NCBI GenBank assembly: GCA_019703815.1
Contig: AP023052.1
Span: 1,612,001-1,676,000 of the forward strand
Source: Thaumasiovibrio occultus
Lineage (GTDB): Bacteria; Pseudomonadota; Gammaproteobacteria; Enterobacterales; Vibrionaceae
DNA length: 64,000 nucleotides
Direction: 5' to 3'
Shown: positions 16,928-26,401 of the stretch, piece by piece
Layout: the number at the start of each line of letters is the position of its first letter
How positions within the stretch are numbered: position 1 is the first letter of the stretch
Notes under the pieces: model-generated
The model's database searches: none
Told to the model about the DNA's origin: nothing
What the model saw: the letters and a program-made list of their open reading frames with translations, nothing else
Made by a program: the position numbers and the translations under genes

Positions 16928-17995
16928 ATGAAACAGACAGTTAAGTCGATAGCAGCCGCCGCATTCGTGGTCGGCCTAGTGCCATTTAGCGTTTCTGCCG
17001 AGGAAGAAGAAAAAATCTTACTGAAAACCCCTGTAGCCTTCGGTACCCATTTGCCCGCTCTTGGCACCCCAATTAAGTGGTTTGCCGATCACATTACCGC
17101 CACCTCCGGCGGCACTATTCAAATGCGGATCTATGAGCCGGGCAAACTGGTGAGTCCGCCAGAAATTTTAGATGCGGTATCAACTGGCAAGGTCAACTCT
17201 GGCTACGCAACCGCAGGCTATTGGCAAGGTAAACTCCCTGCGGCGCCCCTCTTTTCAGCGGTGCCTTTCGGGCCTGAGGCCGGTGAGTACATGGCGTGGC
17301 TATTCTTTGGCAATGGCATGGCGCTATACCAAGAGATGTATGATGCGGGCGGCTACAACGTAAAAGTCTTACCTTGTGCCATCATTTCGCCGGAAACCTC
17401 TGGCTGGTTCAGTAAACCGATCGAATCGCCGGAAGATCTGAAAGGCCTCACCATGCGCTTCTTTGGTTTCGGCGCGTCTGTGATGGAAAAATTGGGCGTG
17501 GGAACGGTGCAACTGCCGGGCGGTGAGATTTTTGGCGCATTGGAGAAAGGCGCGATTGATGCGACTGAGTTTTCTCAGCCTGCGATTGACCAACGCTTAG
17601 GCTTCCAGAAGATAGTGAAATACAACTACTTCCCCGGTTGGCACCAACAAGCCACGGTATTTGAGCTGCTAATCAACAAAGATACATGGAACGACATGAG
17701 CGAAAACCAGCAAGCGGCGGTGGAAACCACCTGCATGGCCAGCATCACTTATTCGATCTCTGAAGGTGAAGCGATGCAGTTCACGGTCATGCAGCAAGCC
17801 CAACAAGACGGTGTCGAGATCCGCTACTGGAACGATGAAATGTTGAACCTGTTCGAAACCACTTGGCTCGACGTAGTGGAAGAAAACAAACGGGAAGACG
17901 CCTTCTTCGCCAAGGTATGGGCAGATCTGTCGGAGTTCCGTAGCAACTATCAGCTATGGGAAGCGCATGCTTTCCTTCCTCGTGCTTCACGCTAA
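16928..17995 (+). CDS. TRAP transporter substrate-binding protein, DctP family
   Basis: 355 residues with a Sec signal peptide (about 1-24, cleavage near VSA-EEE). DctP fold segments are visible: ADHITATSGGTIQMRIYEPGKLVSP, GLTMRFFGFGASVMEKLGVGTVQLPGGEIFGALEKGAIDATEF, and a YNYFPGWHQQATVFELLINKDTW stretch similar to 2-oxoacid binders such as TakP. It captures an organic acid in the periplasm for the DctQ-DctM permease encoded next. It lies divergent from a Cache kinase/regulator/lhgO operon, so a 2-hydroxy- or 2-oxo-acid substrate is plausible. The Shine-Dalgarno AAGGAAG precedes the ATG. Substrate is inferred only. Confidence 0.93.
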   Translation: MKQTVKSIAAAAFVVGLVPFSVSAEEEEKILLKTPVAFGTHLPALGTPIKWFADHITATSGGTIQMRIYEPGKLVSPPEILDAVSTGKVNSGYATAGYWQGKLPAAPLFSAVPFGPEAGEYMAWLFFGNGMALYQEMYDAGGYNVKVLPCAIISPETSGWFSKPIESPEDLKGLTMRFFGFGASVMEKLGVGTVQLPGGEIFGALEKGAIDATEFSQPAIDQRLGFQKIVKYNYFPGWHQQATVFELLINKDTWNDMSENQQAAVETTCMASITYSISEGEAMQFTVMQQAQQDGVEIRYWNDEMLNLFETTWLDVVEENKREDAFFAKVWADLSEFRSNYQLWEAHAFLPRASR

Positions 17996-18101
17996 ACCCT
18001 TAGCGTAATTGGCACAGCAGACGATTTACCTAAGATCCACTGGGTAAATCGTCTTGTTTGTGCGTTCCTTTTCCCGTTGCACTTGCCAAGGAGGCACCGA
18101 G

Positions 18102-18662
18102 ATGACCCTGAAACCCGATGTCAGCCTGCCTGACAAAATTGATAACTTCATAAAATATTGTGGCGGCTTCTTCGCTGCTGGTTACGTCATTCTAATTGGC
18201 GTGATTATCTTGCAAGTAGTTCTGCGTAAGGGCTTTTCTAGCGGGATGATCGCCTTGGAAGAGCTGCAATGGCATTTGTACGCCGTTGGCGTGATGTTTG
18301 GTGTGTCTTACGCGCAAGTCACCAACACCCATGTCAGGGTCGATCTGTTCTATCACAAGTTTTCGCCCACCACCAAGTGTTGGGTCGAGATCTTCGGCAT
18401 TCTGTTTTTAATGCTGCCTTTTATGTTGGTGGTGTTTATTCATTCGCTCGATTTTGTGCATGAAGCGTGGCGCGTGAACGAACGTTCCGACTCGCCTTCT
18501 GGCCTGCCGTGGCGCTGGATGATCAAAGGCGTTATTCCCGTCAGCTTTGGTTTGCTGATCTTGGCGACCTGCTCGCGTTTGTTGCGCGATGTGCAACATC
18601 TTCGCGATTCACGCCGTTTGTCACGTTCAACCTTGGTCAAGGAGGCACCACATGGAAGCTAA
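18102..18662 (+). CDS. TRAP transporter small permease, DctQ family
   Basis: 186 residues from the ATG at 18102, chosen for AAGGAGG upstream. Four membrane helices as expected for DctQ (about residues 20-42, 55-75, 88-110 and 140-160). Family landmarks: the LEELQWHLYAVGVMFGVSYAQ segment and THVRVDLFYHKFS. It joins DctM in the inner membrane. Its 3' end overlaps the dctM-like start by 11 bases, so translation is probably coupled. Ends in a basic cytoplasmic tail. Confidence 0.93.
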   Translation: MTLKPDVSLPDKIDNFIKYCGGFFAAGYVILIGVIILQVVLRKGFSSGMIALEELQWHLYAVGVMFGVSYAQVTNTHVRVDLFYHKFSPTTKCWVEIFGILFLMLPFMLVVFIHSLDFVHEAWRVNERSDSPSGLPWRWMIKGVIPVSFGLLILATCSRLLRDVQHLRDSRRLSRSTLVKEAPHGS

Positions 18663-20037
18663 TGAAGTCTTAGTGATCGGCATGTTTCTCTCGTTTATCG
18701 CCCTCCTATTTACCGGTATTCCCGTCGCTTACGTGTTAGGTGGGATCGGGGTGATTTTCGCAGGCATAGGCTTTCTCTCTGATATTTACTTTGATACATG
18801 GACGGGGCTGGATTTCACTACCCTTGGCCTTGTGGTTAACCGCATCTACAAAATCATGGATAACTGGATTTTAGTGGCACTGCCCATGTTCATCTTTATG
18901 GGGAACATGCTCGATAAATCCGGGATCGCCGAAAAGCTGATGAAATCGATGCAGGAGCTGTTCGGCAAGGTACATGGCGGCTTAGCCATCACAGTGACTG
19001 CGATTGGTATTATTCTTGCCGCTTCTACAGGGATCATTGGTGCATCTGTGGTGTTACTGGCGGTGATGTCGCTGCCTTCAATGCTGCGACAAGGCTATAA
19101 CACCCCGTTTGCGCTCGGCACCATCGCCTCAGCAGGCACCTTAGGGATCTTACTGCCGCCGTCTATCATGTTGGTAATAATGGCTGACCAACTTGGGCTA
19201 TCGGTTGGCGATCTGTTTATGGGCGCAGTGATCCCTGGGCTGATGCTTGGCAGCATGTATTTGATTTATCTGCTGGCGGTCGGCTTTATCAAACCTGATT
19301 ATGCCCCAGTTCCCAAACAAAGCCAGAAGCCCGACTTTAAAGCGATTGCGCGTGTCTTTCAGGCCATCTTACCGACCTTTGCGTTAATTATCGTAGTATT
19401 GGGCTCTATCTTTGCCGGTATTGCAACGCCAACTGAAGCGTCAGGTATTGGCGCACTCGGAGCAACCTTACTCGCGGCGTTCAATAAGAAACTCACTTGG
19501 CAAGTGGTGAAAGATGTCACCATGCAAACCTATAACACCACCGCATATATCTTCATGATTTTCCTCGGTGCGACCTGCTTTGCTTTGGTGCTACGCGAGC
19601 TTGGCGGTGACGAACTGATTGAGACCTTTTTAACGGGTCTGCCGTTTGGCCCGTACGGTATCGTGGCGTTTATTCTGCTGGTGATTTTCTTCTTAGGTTT
19701 CTTCCTTGATTGGATTGAAATTACCTTGATTGTGCTACCGCTCTTGGCGCCCGTCGTCAGCAGTTTGGGTATTGAGATCAATGGCTACGGTGTGGTCGAT
19801 AACCCATCGCTGGTGTGGTTTGTGATGTTGGTGGCAATGGCGCTGCAGACCAGTTTCTTAACACCTCCGGTCGGGTTTGCCTTGTTCTACCTAAAAGGCG
19901 TCTGTCCGCCAGAGGTGAAACTGCAACAGATCTATCGTGGTGTTGTGCCCTTTATCTTTATCCAGCTCTTAGCCTTGATGGTGTTGATCATCTGGCCACA
20001 GACCGTGCTGTGGCTGCCTTCCGTCGCTTATGGCTAG
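18652..20037 (+). CDS. TRAP transporter large permease, DctM family
   Basis: 461 residues from the ATG at 18652 (AAGGAGG upstream). Multi-helix membrane protein of the DctM/ion-transporter superfamily. Landmarks: GIPVAYVLGGIGVIFAGIG, the first re-entrant region PMFIFMGNMLDKSGIAEKLM, TVTAIGIILAASTGIIGASVV, GTIASAGTLGILLPPSIMLV and a second half with FLDWIEITLIVLPLLAPV and FLTPPVGFALFYLKG. It moves the SBP-delivered acid inward with Na+. Third gene of the TRAP operon; a terminator follows at 20121. Confidence 0.96.
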   Translation: MEANEVLVIGMFLSFIALLFTGIPVAYVLGGIGVIFAGIGFLSDIYFDTWTGLDFTTLGLVVNRIYKIMDNWILVALPMFIFMGNMLDKSGIAEKLMKSMQELFGKVHGGLAITVTAIGIILAASTGIIGASVVLLAVMSLPSMLRQGYNTPFALGTIASAGTLGILLPPSIMLVIMADQLGLSVGDLFMGAVIPGLMLGSMYLIYLLAVGFIKPDYAPVPKQSQKPDFKAIARVFQAILPTFALIIVVLGSIFAGIATPTEASGIGALGATLLAAFNKKLTWQVVKDVTMQTYNTTAYIFMIFLGATCFALVLRELGGDELIETFLTGLPFGPYGIVAFILLVIFFLGFFLDWIEITLIVLPLLAPVVSSLGIEINGYGVVDNPSLVWFVMLVAMALQTSFLTPPVGFALFYLKGVCPPEVKLQQIYRGVVPFIFIQLLALMVLIIWPQTVLWLPSVAYG

Positions 20038-20120
20038 TTGACCAAGAGGCTTATTGACCAAGAAATTAATCGATTAGATTGCCAATTGACCCAGCCGCTA
20101 ATTTTCTCGACGGCATTACG

Positions 20121-20154
20121 ACAAAGGCAAGTACAGAGGTACTTGCCTTTTGTT
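20121..20154. terminator. Terminator after the TRAP operon
   Basis: ACAAAGGCAAGTAC / GTACTTGCCTTTTGT, a long perfect stem with loop AGAG, between converging genes. Confidence 0.85.
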
Positions 20155-20202
20155 ATTAAATCAAACCCAAGTAACGCTCAGAAAATCTCTGGTTTACTCG
20201 CA

Positions 20203-20733
20203 TCATCCAAGCGGATAAATTTCGTGACGCGGCGTGTAGTACACGTGGCCATTAGACTCCTGACGGCTCTCCATTAATGCAAACGAGTACACTGGTAAGG
20301 CCAAGGGTGACGCAAACGGCAATAGCGAGCTGTCGGTCGCCGCCAATTGACGACCCACAGTGATGTGCGGCACGAAAGGACGATGTTCAACGCGATAACC
20401 GATCTCAACAAGTTTGCTTTGCACATCGGTCTGCAGTGCCATCAGGTCAGGCTCTGGACGCACACCAAGCCACGCAATATCACCCTCAGGTTGAGTAAAC
20501 CTGTCGTAGCGATCGATCAATACCATGTCAGGAATGCTCACCGTATCGGCCATCAACTCGATCAGCTTGTCAGCGCGATCGTCAATCACACTGCCCAAAA
20601 ACGCCAACGTGACATGAAAGTTTTCTTCAGGGGTGAAATGGCCTTGGGTCGATTGCCCCAACACTACATCTCGGTACTCAGATAGTGTTTTTCGCGTTGC
20701 AGTATCAAAAGTGAGCGCGTAAAACAGTCGCAT
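20203..20733 (-). CDS. thpR: RNA 2',3'-cyclic phosphodiesterase (ThpR/LigT)
   Basis: 176 residues, the normal size for the 2H phosphoesterase family. The two catalytic H-x-T motifs are FHVTLAFLG (about residue 39) and PHITVGRQ (about residue 122). It opens 2',3'-cyclic phosphates on RNA ends and was first described as a 2'-5' RNA ligase. Cytoplasmic. Convergent with the TRAP operon and codirectional with the CoA-transferase upstream, but separated by about 215 bases that hold only small palindromes. Confidence 0.92.
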   Translation of the reverse strand: MRLFYALTFDTATRKTLSEYRDVVLGQSTQGHFTPEENFHVTLAFLGSVIDDRADKLIELMADTVSIPDMVLIDRYDRFTQPEGDIAWLGVRPEPDLMALQTDVQSKLVEIGYRVEHRPFVPHITVGRQLAATDSSLLPFASPLALPVYSFALMESRQESNGHVYYTPRHEIYPLG

Positions 20734-20949
20734 ATATCAATCCTTCACAGCGAGTGCGTTGATAACTAGATCGCCTCAATTATCACGCGCTCATATCTCG
20801 AGTTTGTCAGCTCAAAGCTAAATCATCGGTAACAGCCCGCTGTTATGGCGATTACCTAAGGTAAATATAGCAGTCAAAACAGACTCACAAGGTCGATGTA
20901 AGCTCCATATCGCAGCCCAATGGCCTTGGTGACACCAAAGGTGAAGACA

Positions 20950-22518
20950 CTAAGACGTCACACTGTCCGGCACCAAGCCCATCGGCACCGTGTCGAACAA
21001 GCGACTGTCCATCAGCGGTATAGGCAACTGATATTCTGGTCGGAACGCCATTTTGTCGAGAATATCGCGCTCCAAATTCACCCCAGGCGCGATCTCGATT
21101 AACCGCATACCGTCAGCGGTTAGCTGAAATACCGCGCGCTCGGTGATGTAATAGACCAATTTGTTACACTGTGACGCATATTCACCACTGAAGGTGATCT
21201 GCTGGACCTTATCGACGAACTTCACGCGCTCGCCATCTTGATGAATACACACTTCACCGTCGACGATTTCTATCTGCTGCGCCCCCGCTGTAAAAGTGCC
21301 GCAGAAATACACCTCTTTAGCGTTTTGAGTAATATTGATAAAGCCACCACTGCCCGCTAAGCGATTTCCAAACCGTGACACGTTGATATTGCCGAATTGA
21401 TCGCACTGCGCCAAACCTAAAAAGGCTTGGTCAACCCCACCGCCATCATAGAAATCAAACTGCTGATCTTGGGTAATAATGGCATCGGGAAACGCGCTTG
21501 CACCGAAACTTAGCCCACCTGCTGGCGCGCCACCAATACCGCCGGGCTCCACGGTGAGCACAAAGTCATCCAACATTCCTTCTTCCGCCGCAACGTTGGA
21601 AATCACCTCAGGAACCCCGATACCCAAGTTGAGTACCGCACCTTTTTTCAAAAACAGTGCGGCCCGTCTTGCGATCACCTTTTTGGCATCTAACTCGCGG
21701 TGAACATGTTGGTGAGCGGTGGGCAACCCTAAGCCGACATAAGCCTCGTTATAGAGCTCAGCAAAGGTCTGCATGTGATCTTCGGCCTGATGGGCTACCA
21801 CTACCGCATCGACCAAGATACCTGGGATCTTAACCAATTGCGGATTCAGCTCACCCGAGTTAACACGGCGCTTTACTTGCACTATCACCTTGCCGCCGTT
21901 GTTTTTCACCGCTTGCGCAGCCGCTAGGTTTTCCAAAGTTAGACACTCTTCTTCCATGGTGATATTGCCGTTGGTGTCGGCGGTTGTGCCGCGCAGCAAG
22001 GCGACGTTGAGATCAAATCGGTGATAAAAAAGAAAGGTCTCCTCTTCAATCGTGATCAGTTTGACCAGATCTTGCTGAGAAACCTCATTGATTTTGCCGC
22101 CTTCGATTCGTGGATCAACGAACGTACCCAACCCGACCCGCGTATAGGTGCCAGGCTTGCCAGCGGCTGTGTCGCGCAGCAGATGGGTGATCACCCCTTG
22201 GGGAAAGTTATAAGCTTCAATCACATTGGCTAATGCTAATTCTTGTAGCTGTGGCACTAAGTTCCAGTGACCACCGATCACCCGTTTAACTAGACCCGGC
22301 CGGGCAAAATGGTTAGCGCCTCGGCTTTGGCCATCGCCTTGGCCCGTTGCAAACACCAAATTCACCTGCCTCGGATGCCCTGTTGCGTCAAACCGTGCCG
22401 CTACCGCTTTGGCCAGTGACTCCGGCACCGCCGAGCCAATAAAACCGCCCATGTAAACGCCGTCACCATCTTTAATCAATGCGGCGGCCTGTTCAGCGCT
22501 GATCACCGGTGTCTCCAT
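20950..22518 (-). CDS. Acyl-CoA:acetate/3-ketoacid CoA-transferase (YdiF-like)
   Basis: 522 residues from the ATG at 22518, which has AAAGGAGT upstream; the frame runs to 22611. A fused alpha-beta class I CoA-transferase. The alpha half begins with MGGFIGSAVPESLAKAVAARF. The beta half has GAVLNLGIGVPEVISNVAAEEG and the active-site TVEPGGIGGAPAGG, where the Glu forms the glutamyl-CoA intermediate, then GGGVDQAFLGLAQCDQFGNINVSRFG. It exchanges CoA between short acyl-CoAs and free acids, feeding organic or fatty acids into central metabolism. Physiological substrate not determinable here. A terminator-free gap separates it from thpR. Confidence 0.92.
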   Translation of the reverse strand: METPVISAEQAAALIKDGDGVYMGGFIGSAVPESLAKAVAARFDATGHPRQVNLVFATGQGDGQSRGANHFARPGLVKRVIGGHWNLVPQLQELALANVIEAYNFPQGVITHLLRDTAAGKPGTYTRVGLGTFVDPRIEGGKINEVSQQDLVKLITIEEETFLFYHRFDLNVALLRGTTADTNGNITMEEECLTLENLAAAQAVKNNGGKVIVQVKRRVNSGELNPQLVKIPGILVDAVVVAHQAEDHMQTFAELYNEAYVGLGLPTAHQHVHRELDAKKVIARRAALFLKKGAVLNLGIGVPEVISNVAAEEGMLDDFVLTVEPGGIGGAPAGGLSFGASAFPDAIITQDQQFDFYDGGGVDQAFLGLAQCDQFGNINVSRFGNRLAGSGGFINITQNAKEVYFCGTFTAGAQQIEIVDGEVCIHQDGERVKFVDKVQQITFSGEYASQCNKLVYYITERAVFQLTADGMRLIEIAPGVNLERDILDKMAFRPEYQLPIPLMDSRLFDTVPMGLVPDSVTS

Positions 22519-22833
22519 GCTTAACTCCTTTTTAGCCTTGCTTTGTTCTATCTCTTTGAAGTGTAGAGCGACTGAAAAGGCTGGCGGCATGAAAACCCGA
22601 CCAAGGATCACATTATTTACATTTGATTAACATTAATTGTGTTTTGATTGCAATAAGTGAGTATCAAGGCTCTAAACGACCCTTGAAAAGTAACAGTGTC
22701 ACATAGCTAAATTGGTAATGATCGTAAGATCACTTAACGAACGGAGTGATCGAGATAAGAGTAGAGAAACGTACTAATGCCGCCCTAGAGAAACGCAAAA
22801 GAACGGCAAGCTCAAGAAAGGTAGAGTCAAAAA

Positions 22834-22857
22834 GAAAGGCACTCACGAGTGCCTTTC
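22834..22857 (-). terminator. Terminator after the AttH-like gene
   Basis: GAAAGGCACT / AGTGCCTTTC stem with a 4-base loop, just downstream of the gene at 22872. Confidence 0.75.
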
Positions 22858-22871
22858 AATAAGATCAGAAG

Positions 22872-23957
22872 TTAATACCCCGTCAGCTCCATATAGCCCC
22901 GCCCCGTTGCTGAGCCTGAAACTTTTACCGGCGCTTCCCAGTATGAGAATGTTAATGGAAGTGGTTTCAGTTGCTTAATGGCATCGACCTTAATATCGAT
23001 ATTGTGCTCGGCAATTATCACATGCCAGCCCAAGGGATAAACCCCTTGTTTAAGATTGGCATTACGGGTCACTTGCATCTGAATGTCTTGGCTCGACAAC
23101 GACGTTACGGTCTCGCCATCCATTAAGGTACCAAAATAGTAACGCTGATCACCTTGGCGCACTTGGGACACCATCAGCTTGCGATTGTCGTCTAAGTGCA
23201 GCGACATCCAATCCCAACCGAACTCATCAGGGATCAGAGAGTTGGAACTCCACTCTCTGTCATACCAACCGTTGCCCCTAAGTTGATGCTCGACACCGTT
23301 AAGGGTGATCACACCGGAAACCGCCAATGAGGGGTAGCTGAAATAATACGAGGCGAGAGAATCCTCTTGGTTCTTCTGACTATAGCCCTGCTCACCGTGC
23401 AAGACTCTCACGCCTTGATTGGTGATCGACAGGTTCATTGCCGCATCACCTTGGCGCGCAATCAGCGTCGCTGGGAACGGCTCCGACTCGCCGCCTTGCC
23501 ACTGCCAATCATCAATCCACATCGCAAAAGGCGATACTTGGACGTTAGCTTGACCAATGCCGGCACGGGCAAAACGTTCGTGCGCTATCTGACCATCGGG
23601 TTTGGTGATCACCCAATGCGCCATATAGCGATGAGGACTTTGCCAGCCATCGAGATCGCCCTGCGTGGCGGCAAAACGAAACAAGGTCCATTGCACGCCC
23701 CAATCTTGCCCTTGCTGATCTTTCAAATTCGCAGTGAAATACCACCATTCGTTGCGAAAATCGGGATGAACCCCTTCATCGGCAGGAAAATCAAGTACCG
23801 CATCACGCACCACAGGGGTAAACCCATCATGCATAGCGGTATTAGCGAGGAGATTGGGACCAGCAGCCAGCTCTTGTTGTGAGTTAACCAGCCAATATTG
23901 GGCGGCCGCAAGTAACAGCAACAAGACGACGATAACTTTGATAAACAAGGATCTCAT
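22872..23957 (-). CDS. AttH/CrtC-like lipocalin-domain protein, exported
   Basis: 361 residues with an N-terminal hydrophobic signal or anchor (about 5-22). Domain motifs of the AttH/carotenoid 1,2-hydratase family are clear: HPDFRNEWWYFTANL, YMAHWVITKPDG, NGWYDREWSSN, FGWDWMSLHLDDNRKLM, and the terminal GRGYMELTGY. Although related to carotenoid hydratases, no carotenoid genes are near. It forms an operon with the FtsX-type permease (4-base overlap) and an ABC ATPase. In this conserved three-gene arrangement (like att genes of Agrobacterium) the protein probably works in the periplasm with the transporter. Biochemical role unknown. Confidence 0.85.
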   Translation of the reverse strand: MRSLFIKVIVVLLLLLAAAQYWLVNSQQELAAGPNLLANTAMHDGFTPVVRDAVLDFPADEGVHPDFRNEWWYFTANLKDQQGQDWGVQWTLFRFAATQGDLDGWQSPHRYMAHWVITKPDGQIAHERFARAGIGQANVQVSPFAMWIDDWQWQGGESEPFPATLIARQGDAAMNLSITNQGVRVLHGEQGYSQKNQEDSLASYYFSYPSLAVSGVITLNGVEHQLRGNGWYDREWSSNSLIPDEFGWDWMSLHLDDNRKLMVSQVRQGDQRYYFGTLMDGETVTSLSSQDIQMQVTRNANLKQGVYPLGWHVIIAEHNIDIKVDAIKQLKPLPLTFSYWEAPVKVSGSATGRGYMELTGY

Positions 23958-26401
23958 ATCGCCTCCCGGAAAGAGCGGATCGCCGAGCGTCTAACCAAGC
24001 GCACGACAGGCCAACCACCTGCGAGCAATAACGCCACTATCGATACCCCAATAACCGCCATATATTGCTGCGGGAACAGAAGTAAGTCCATTGACCAGCC
24101 AAACGATTCAAGCAACACACGATCAATCAACAAATGCGCCAAGCCGAGTCCGAGCGGTAACGCAATCACTGCATTCAGCAGACCGATCACCAGCAATTGT
24201 CCGCCGCCCAGCATCACTAGCTCTTTGCCTGTCATGCCCATACAGCGCAACAGAGAAAACTGTTTAGCGCGTGATAGCTCGCCCGCTGTGGTGGCAAAAA
24301 ACAAGCCCGTCACTGCGATAAATAGAGTTAACATACCGAGCGAATCTGTCACTTTAAAGGTGCTGTTGAAAACATCTTTTGCCTCAGCCAATAAAGAGGC
24401 TTGATTGATGATATCTTCATCTGACAAGCCAAAGGCTTGCTGCACTTCATTCATAACCGCAGGAATATTGCTGCCCGGTTTGAGCGTAACCGCGATGCTC
24501 ATTTGACCGGTATTACCGAAGTATTCACGCCAACTGTCGTGTGGCAGCAAGACCTGACCGTACGGATTACCGTAGTCGTAATAAATACCCGCGATTTGCC
24601 ATTCTTTATCGAGCGGCACCGGCAGTGTGACAACGTCACCCACATTCCAGTGATGACGATGCGCCAACGACTCGCTGACCAAGATCCCCTTGCCCAAATG
24701 GACATCAAACCAGTAATCCGGTTTCGACACCTTCACCGCCAGCGATGCACGCTCTGATGCCGAGGTGCCAATACTGTAGGCTTGGATCATGCCAAGCTCA
24801 GTGTTGAGATCGGTACGCCACTGCCAACGAATTTCCGCCACATCTGGATGGCGATTCAACCAACGCTGCATTTCACTGCTTTGCATCGGTTTAGGGTGCA
24901 TATAGATATCAGACGCGACGCGAGTTTCGAGCCAGTTAAACGTGGCTTGGCGGAAACTGCCCACCATGGTATCCATGCCAATATTGGCCGCCATCGCCAG
25001 CATAAACGCCATCGACGCGACGCCACGATAACTCAAACTAACCGCCGCATCGCTGCAGAACCAACGTAACTTGGCATCGGCAAAACGGTACGACAGACTG
25101 GTGAACATGCCCCAAATCAAATACGGGGTGAACAACGCCACAGCAAGCAGCAAGAGTGCGATCACCACAAAGCCTGTCGCTTGCGACGATGGCATGGCGT
25201 AAATCACACCCGCGATCACCGCCAGCACCACCGCAAACAGCGCTTGCCATACAAACTCGCGCCCCGAAAAGCGGTGCAAAGACACTTGTCGGCTCAAACG
25301 GGCCGGCGGGGTTTTAATGAGTCGGACCATCGGCCAGCCACAAGCGAGCAAGGTACCGCCCGTTGCCGCCAGCACACTGATCCCGCCCCATTGCCAATGC
25401 CATTCAACGAGATCAGACACCTGCGCGCCATACAGATCGCCTAAGCTTTCCGCCACGCCCGACATCAATTGATTTGCCAGCATCAAGCCAAGCAAGTTAC
25501 CGCTGATCACCGCCACTACCAGCCACAACAGCACCTCAACCACCAGCACTGAAGTTAACTGGCGACCACCCACCCCAAGCTGGCGTAATTGCCCAACCAA
25601 AGGCTGACGCTGAGTGAACGATAACGACATGGCTTGGAAGAAAATGAACATCCCCACGACAAACGACAACATGCCCATCGCCAGCAGATTACTGTGGAAG
25701 GCGTTGGTCATTGCGGCCATATGATCATGGCTATGATTTTCGAGTTTGAGAGATGGCGGCAGCGCAGCCAGAATTTGGCTCTGCTCTTCATCTGTCAGAT
25801 CTTGGCAGCTGATCCCGGTTAACCCATGAGTACGCTTCATGTTGCGCAGAACCCCAATATCCGTGATGATCCGCGAACCGCCAAAGTGCAAACGCTCAGC
25901 CAGTTTCACCGTGCCTAAGGTGCCAATAGAGGTTTCAAAATTAGCGCCATCCTCTACCCCTAAAAACTCGGCGTAATCACTGGCAATAAACAATGGATAA
26001 GGCGGTGATAAAATTGCTCGGCCATAATCGGCCGCGCCTTTATCGTTCGATAAGTTCAGTAAGCTGATCGCATCAACGCCCAGCACTTCAATTTGCGCGC
26101 CGGAGGCATGAGTAAACCGCTCACGCTGGATAGGCACACACTGATCAAAGCCAGCACGACGCAGTGAGATATAAAAGCTGTCGTCAATCCGTCCGCTAGG
26201 TTGTTGCGGCACAATGCGATAATTAAAAGGGAGTTCGAAAAGTTGCGCATTCTTGCCATAGCTCAGACGTGCTTGATAGTTAATCGCCAGCACGCCAACC
26301 AAGAGAGAGATCCCCAAGGTTAGGCCCAGCCACATTAATATCAGTTGCAGTTTGTGCTTACGGTAATGACCCCAAAGGGCATTAGCTACGGGTGCGAACA
26401 T
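23954..26401 (-). CDS. ABC transporter permease with two FtsX domains
   Basis: 815 residues from the ATG at 26401, preceded by AGGGGGGAT; the frame extends to 26458 without a ribosome site. Architecture is that of large MacB/LolE-like permeases: a first membrane helix (about 15-37), a periplasmic domain, a helix bundle (FtsX repeat 1, LGMLSFVVGMFIFFQAMSLSFTQRQPLVGQLRQLGVG), a second periplasmic domain and FtsX repeat 2 at the C terminus (SRAKQFSLLRCMGMTGKELVML). Such proteins work as mechanotransducers rather than classical channels. The start overlaps the ATPase gene by 20 bases and the end overlaps the AttH-like gene by 4, so all three are one operon. Confidence 0.92.
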   Translation of the reverse strand: MFAPVANALWGHYRKHKLQLILMWLGLTLGISLLVGVLAINYQARLSYGKNAQLFELPFNYRIVPQQPSGRIDDSFYISLRRAGFDQCVPIQRERFTHASGAQIEVLGVDAISLLNLSNDKGAADYGRAILSPPYPLFIASDYAEFLGVEDGANFETSIGTLGTVKLAERLHFGGSRIITDIGVLRNMKRTHGLTGISCQDLTDEEQSQILAALPPSLKLENHSHDHMAAMTNAFHSNLLAMGMLSFVVGMFIFFQAMSLSFTQRQPLVGQLRQLGVGGRQLTSVLVVEVLLWLVVAVISGNLLGLMLANQLMSGVAESLGDLYGAQVSDLVEWHWQWGGISVLAATGGTLLACGWPMVRLIKTPPARLSRQVSLHRFSGREFVWQALFAVVLAVIAGVIYAMPSSQATGFVVIALLLLAVALFTPYLIWGMFTSLSYRFADAKLRWFCSDAAVSLSYRGVASMAFMLAMAANIGMDTMVGSFRQATFNWLETRVASDIYMHPKPMQSSEMQRWLNRHPDVAEIRWQWRTDLNTELGMIQAYSIGTSASERASLAVKVSKPDYWFDVHLGKGILVSESLAHRHHWNVGDVVTLPVPLDKEWQIAGIYYDYGNPYGQVLLPHDSWREYFGNTGQMSIAVTLKPGSNIPAVMNEVQQAFGLSDEDIINQASLLAEAKDVFNSTFKVTDSLGMLTLFIAVTGLFFATTAGELSRAKQFSLLRCMGMTGKELVMLGGGQLLVIGLLNAVIALPLGLGLAHLLIDRVLLESFGWSMDLLLFPQQYMAVIGVSIVALLLAGGWPVVRLVRRSAIRSFREAI

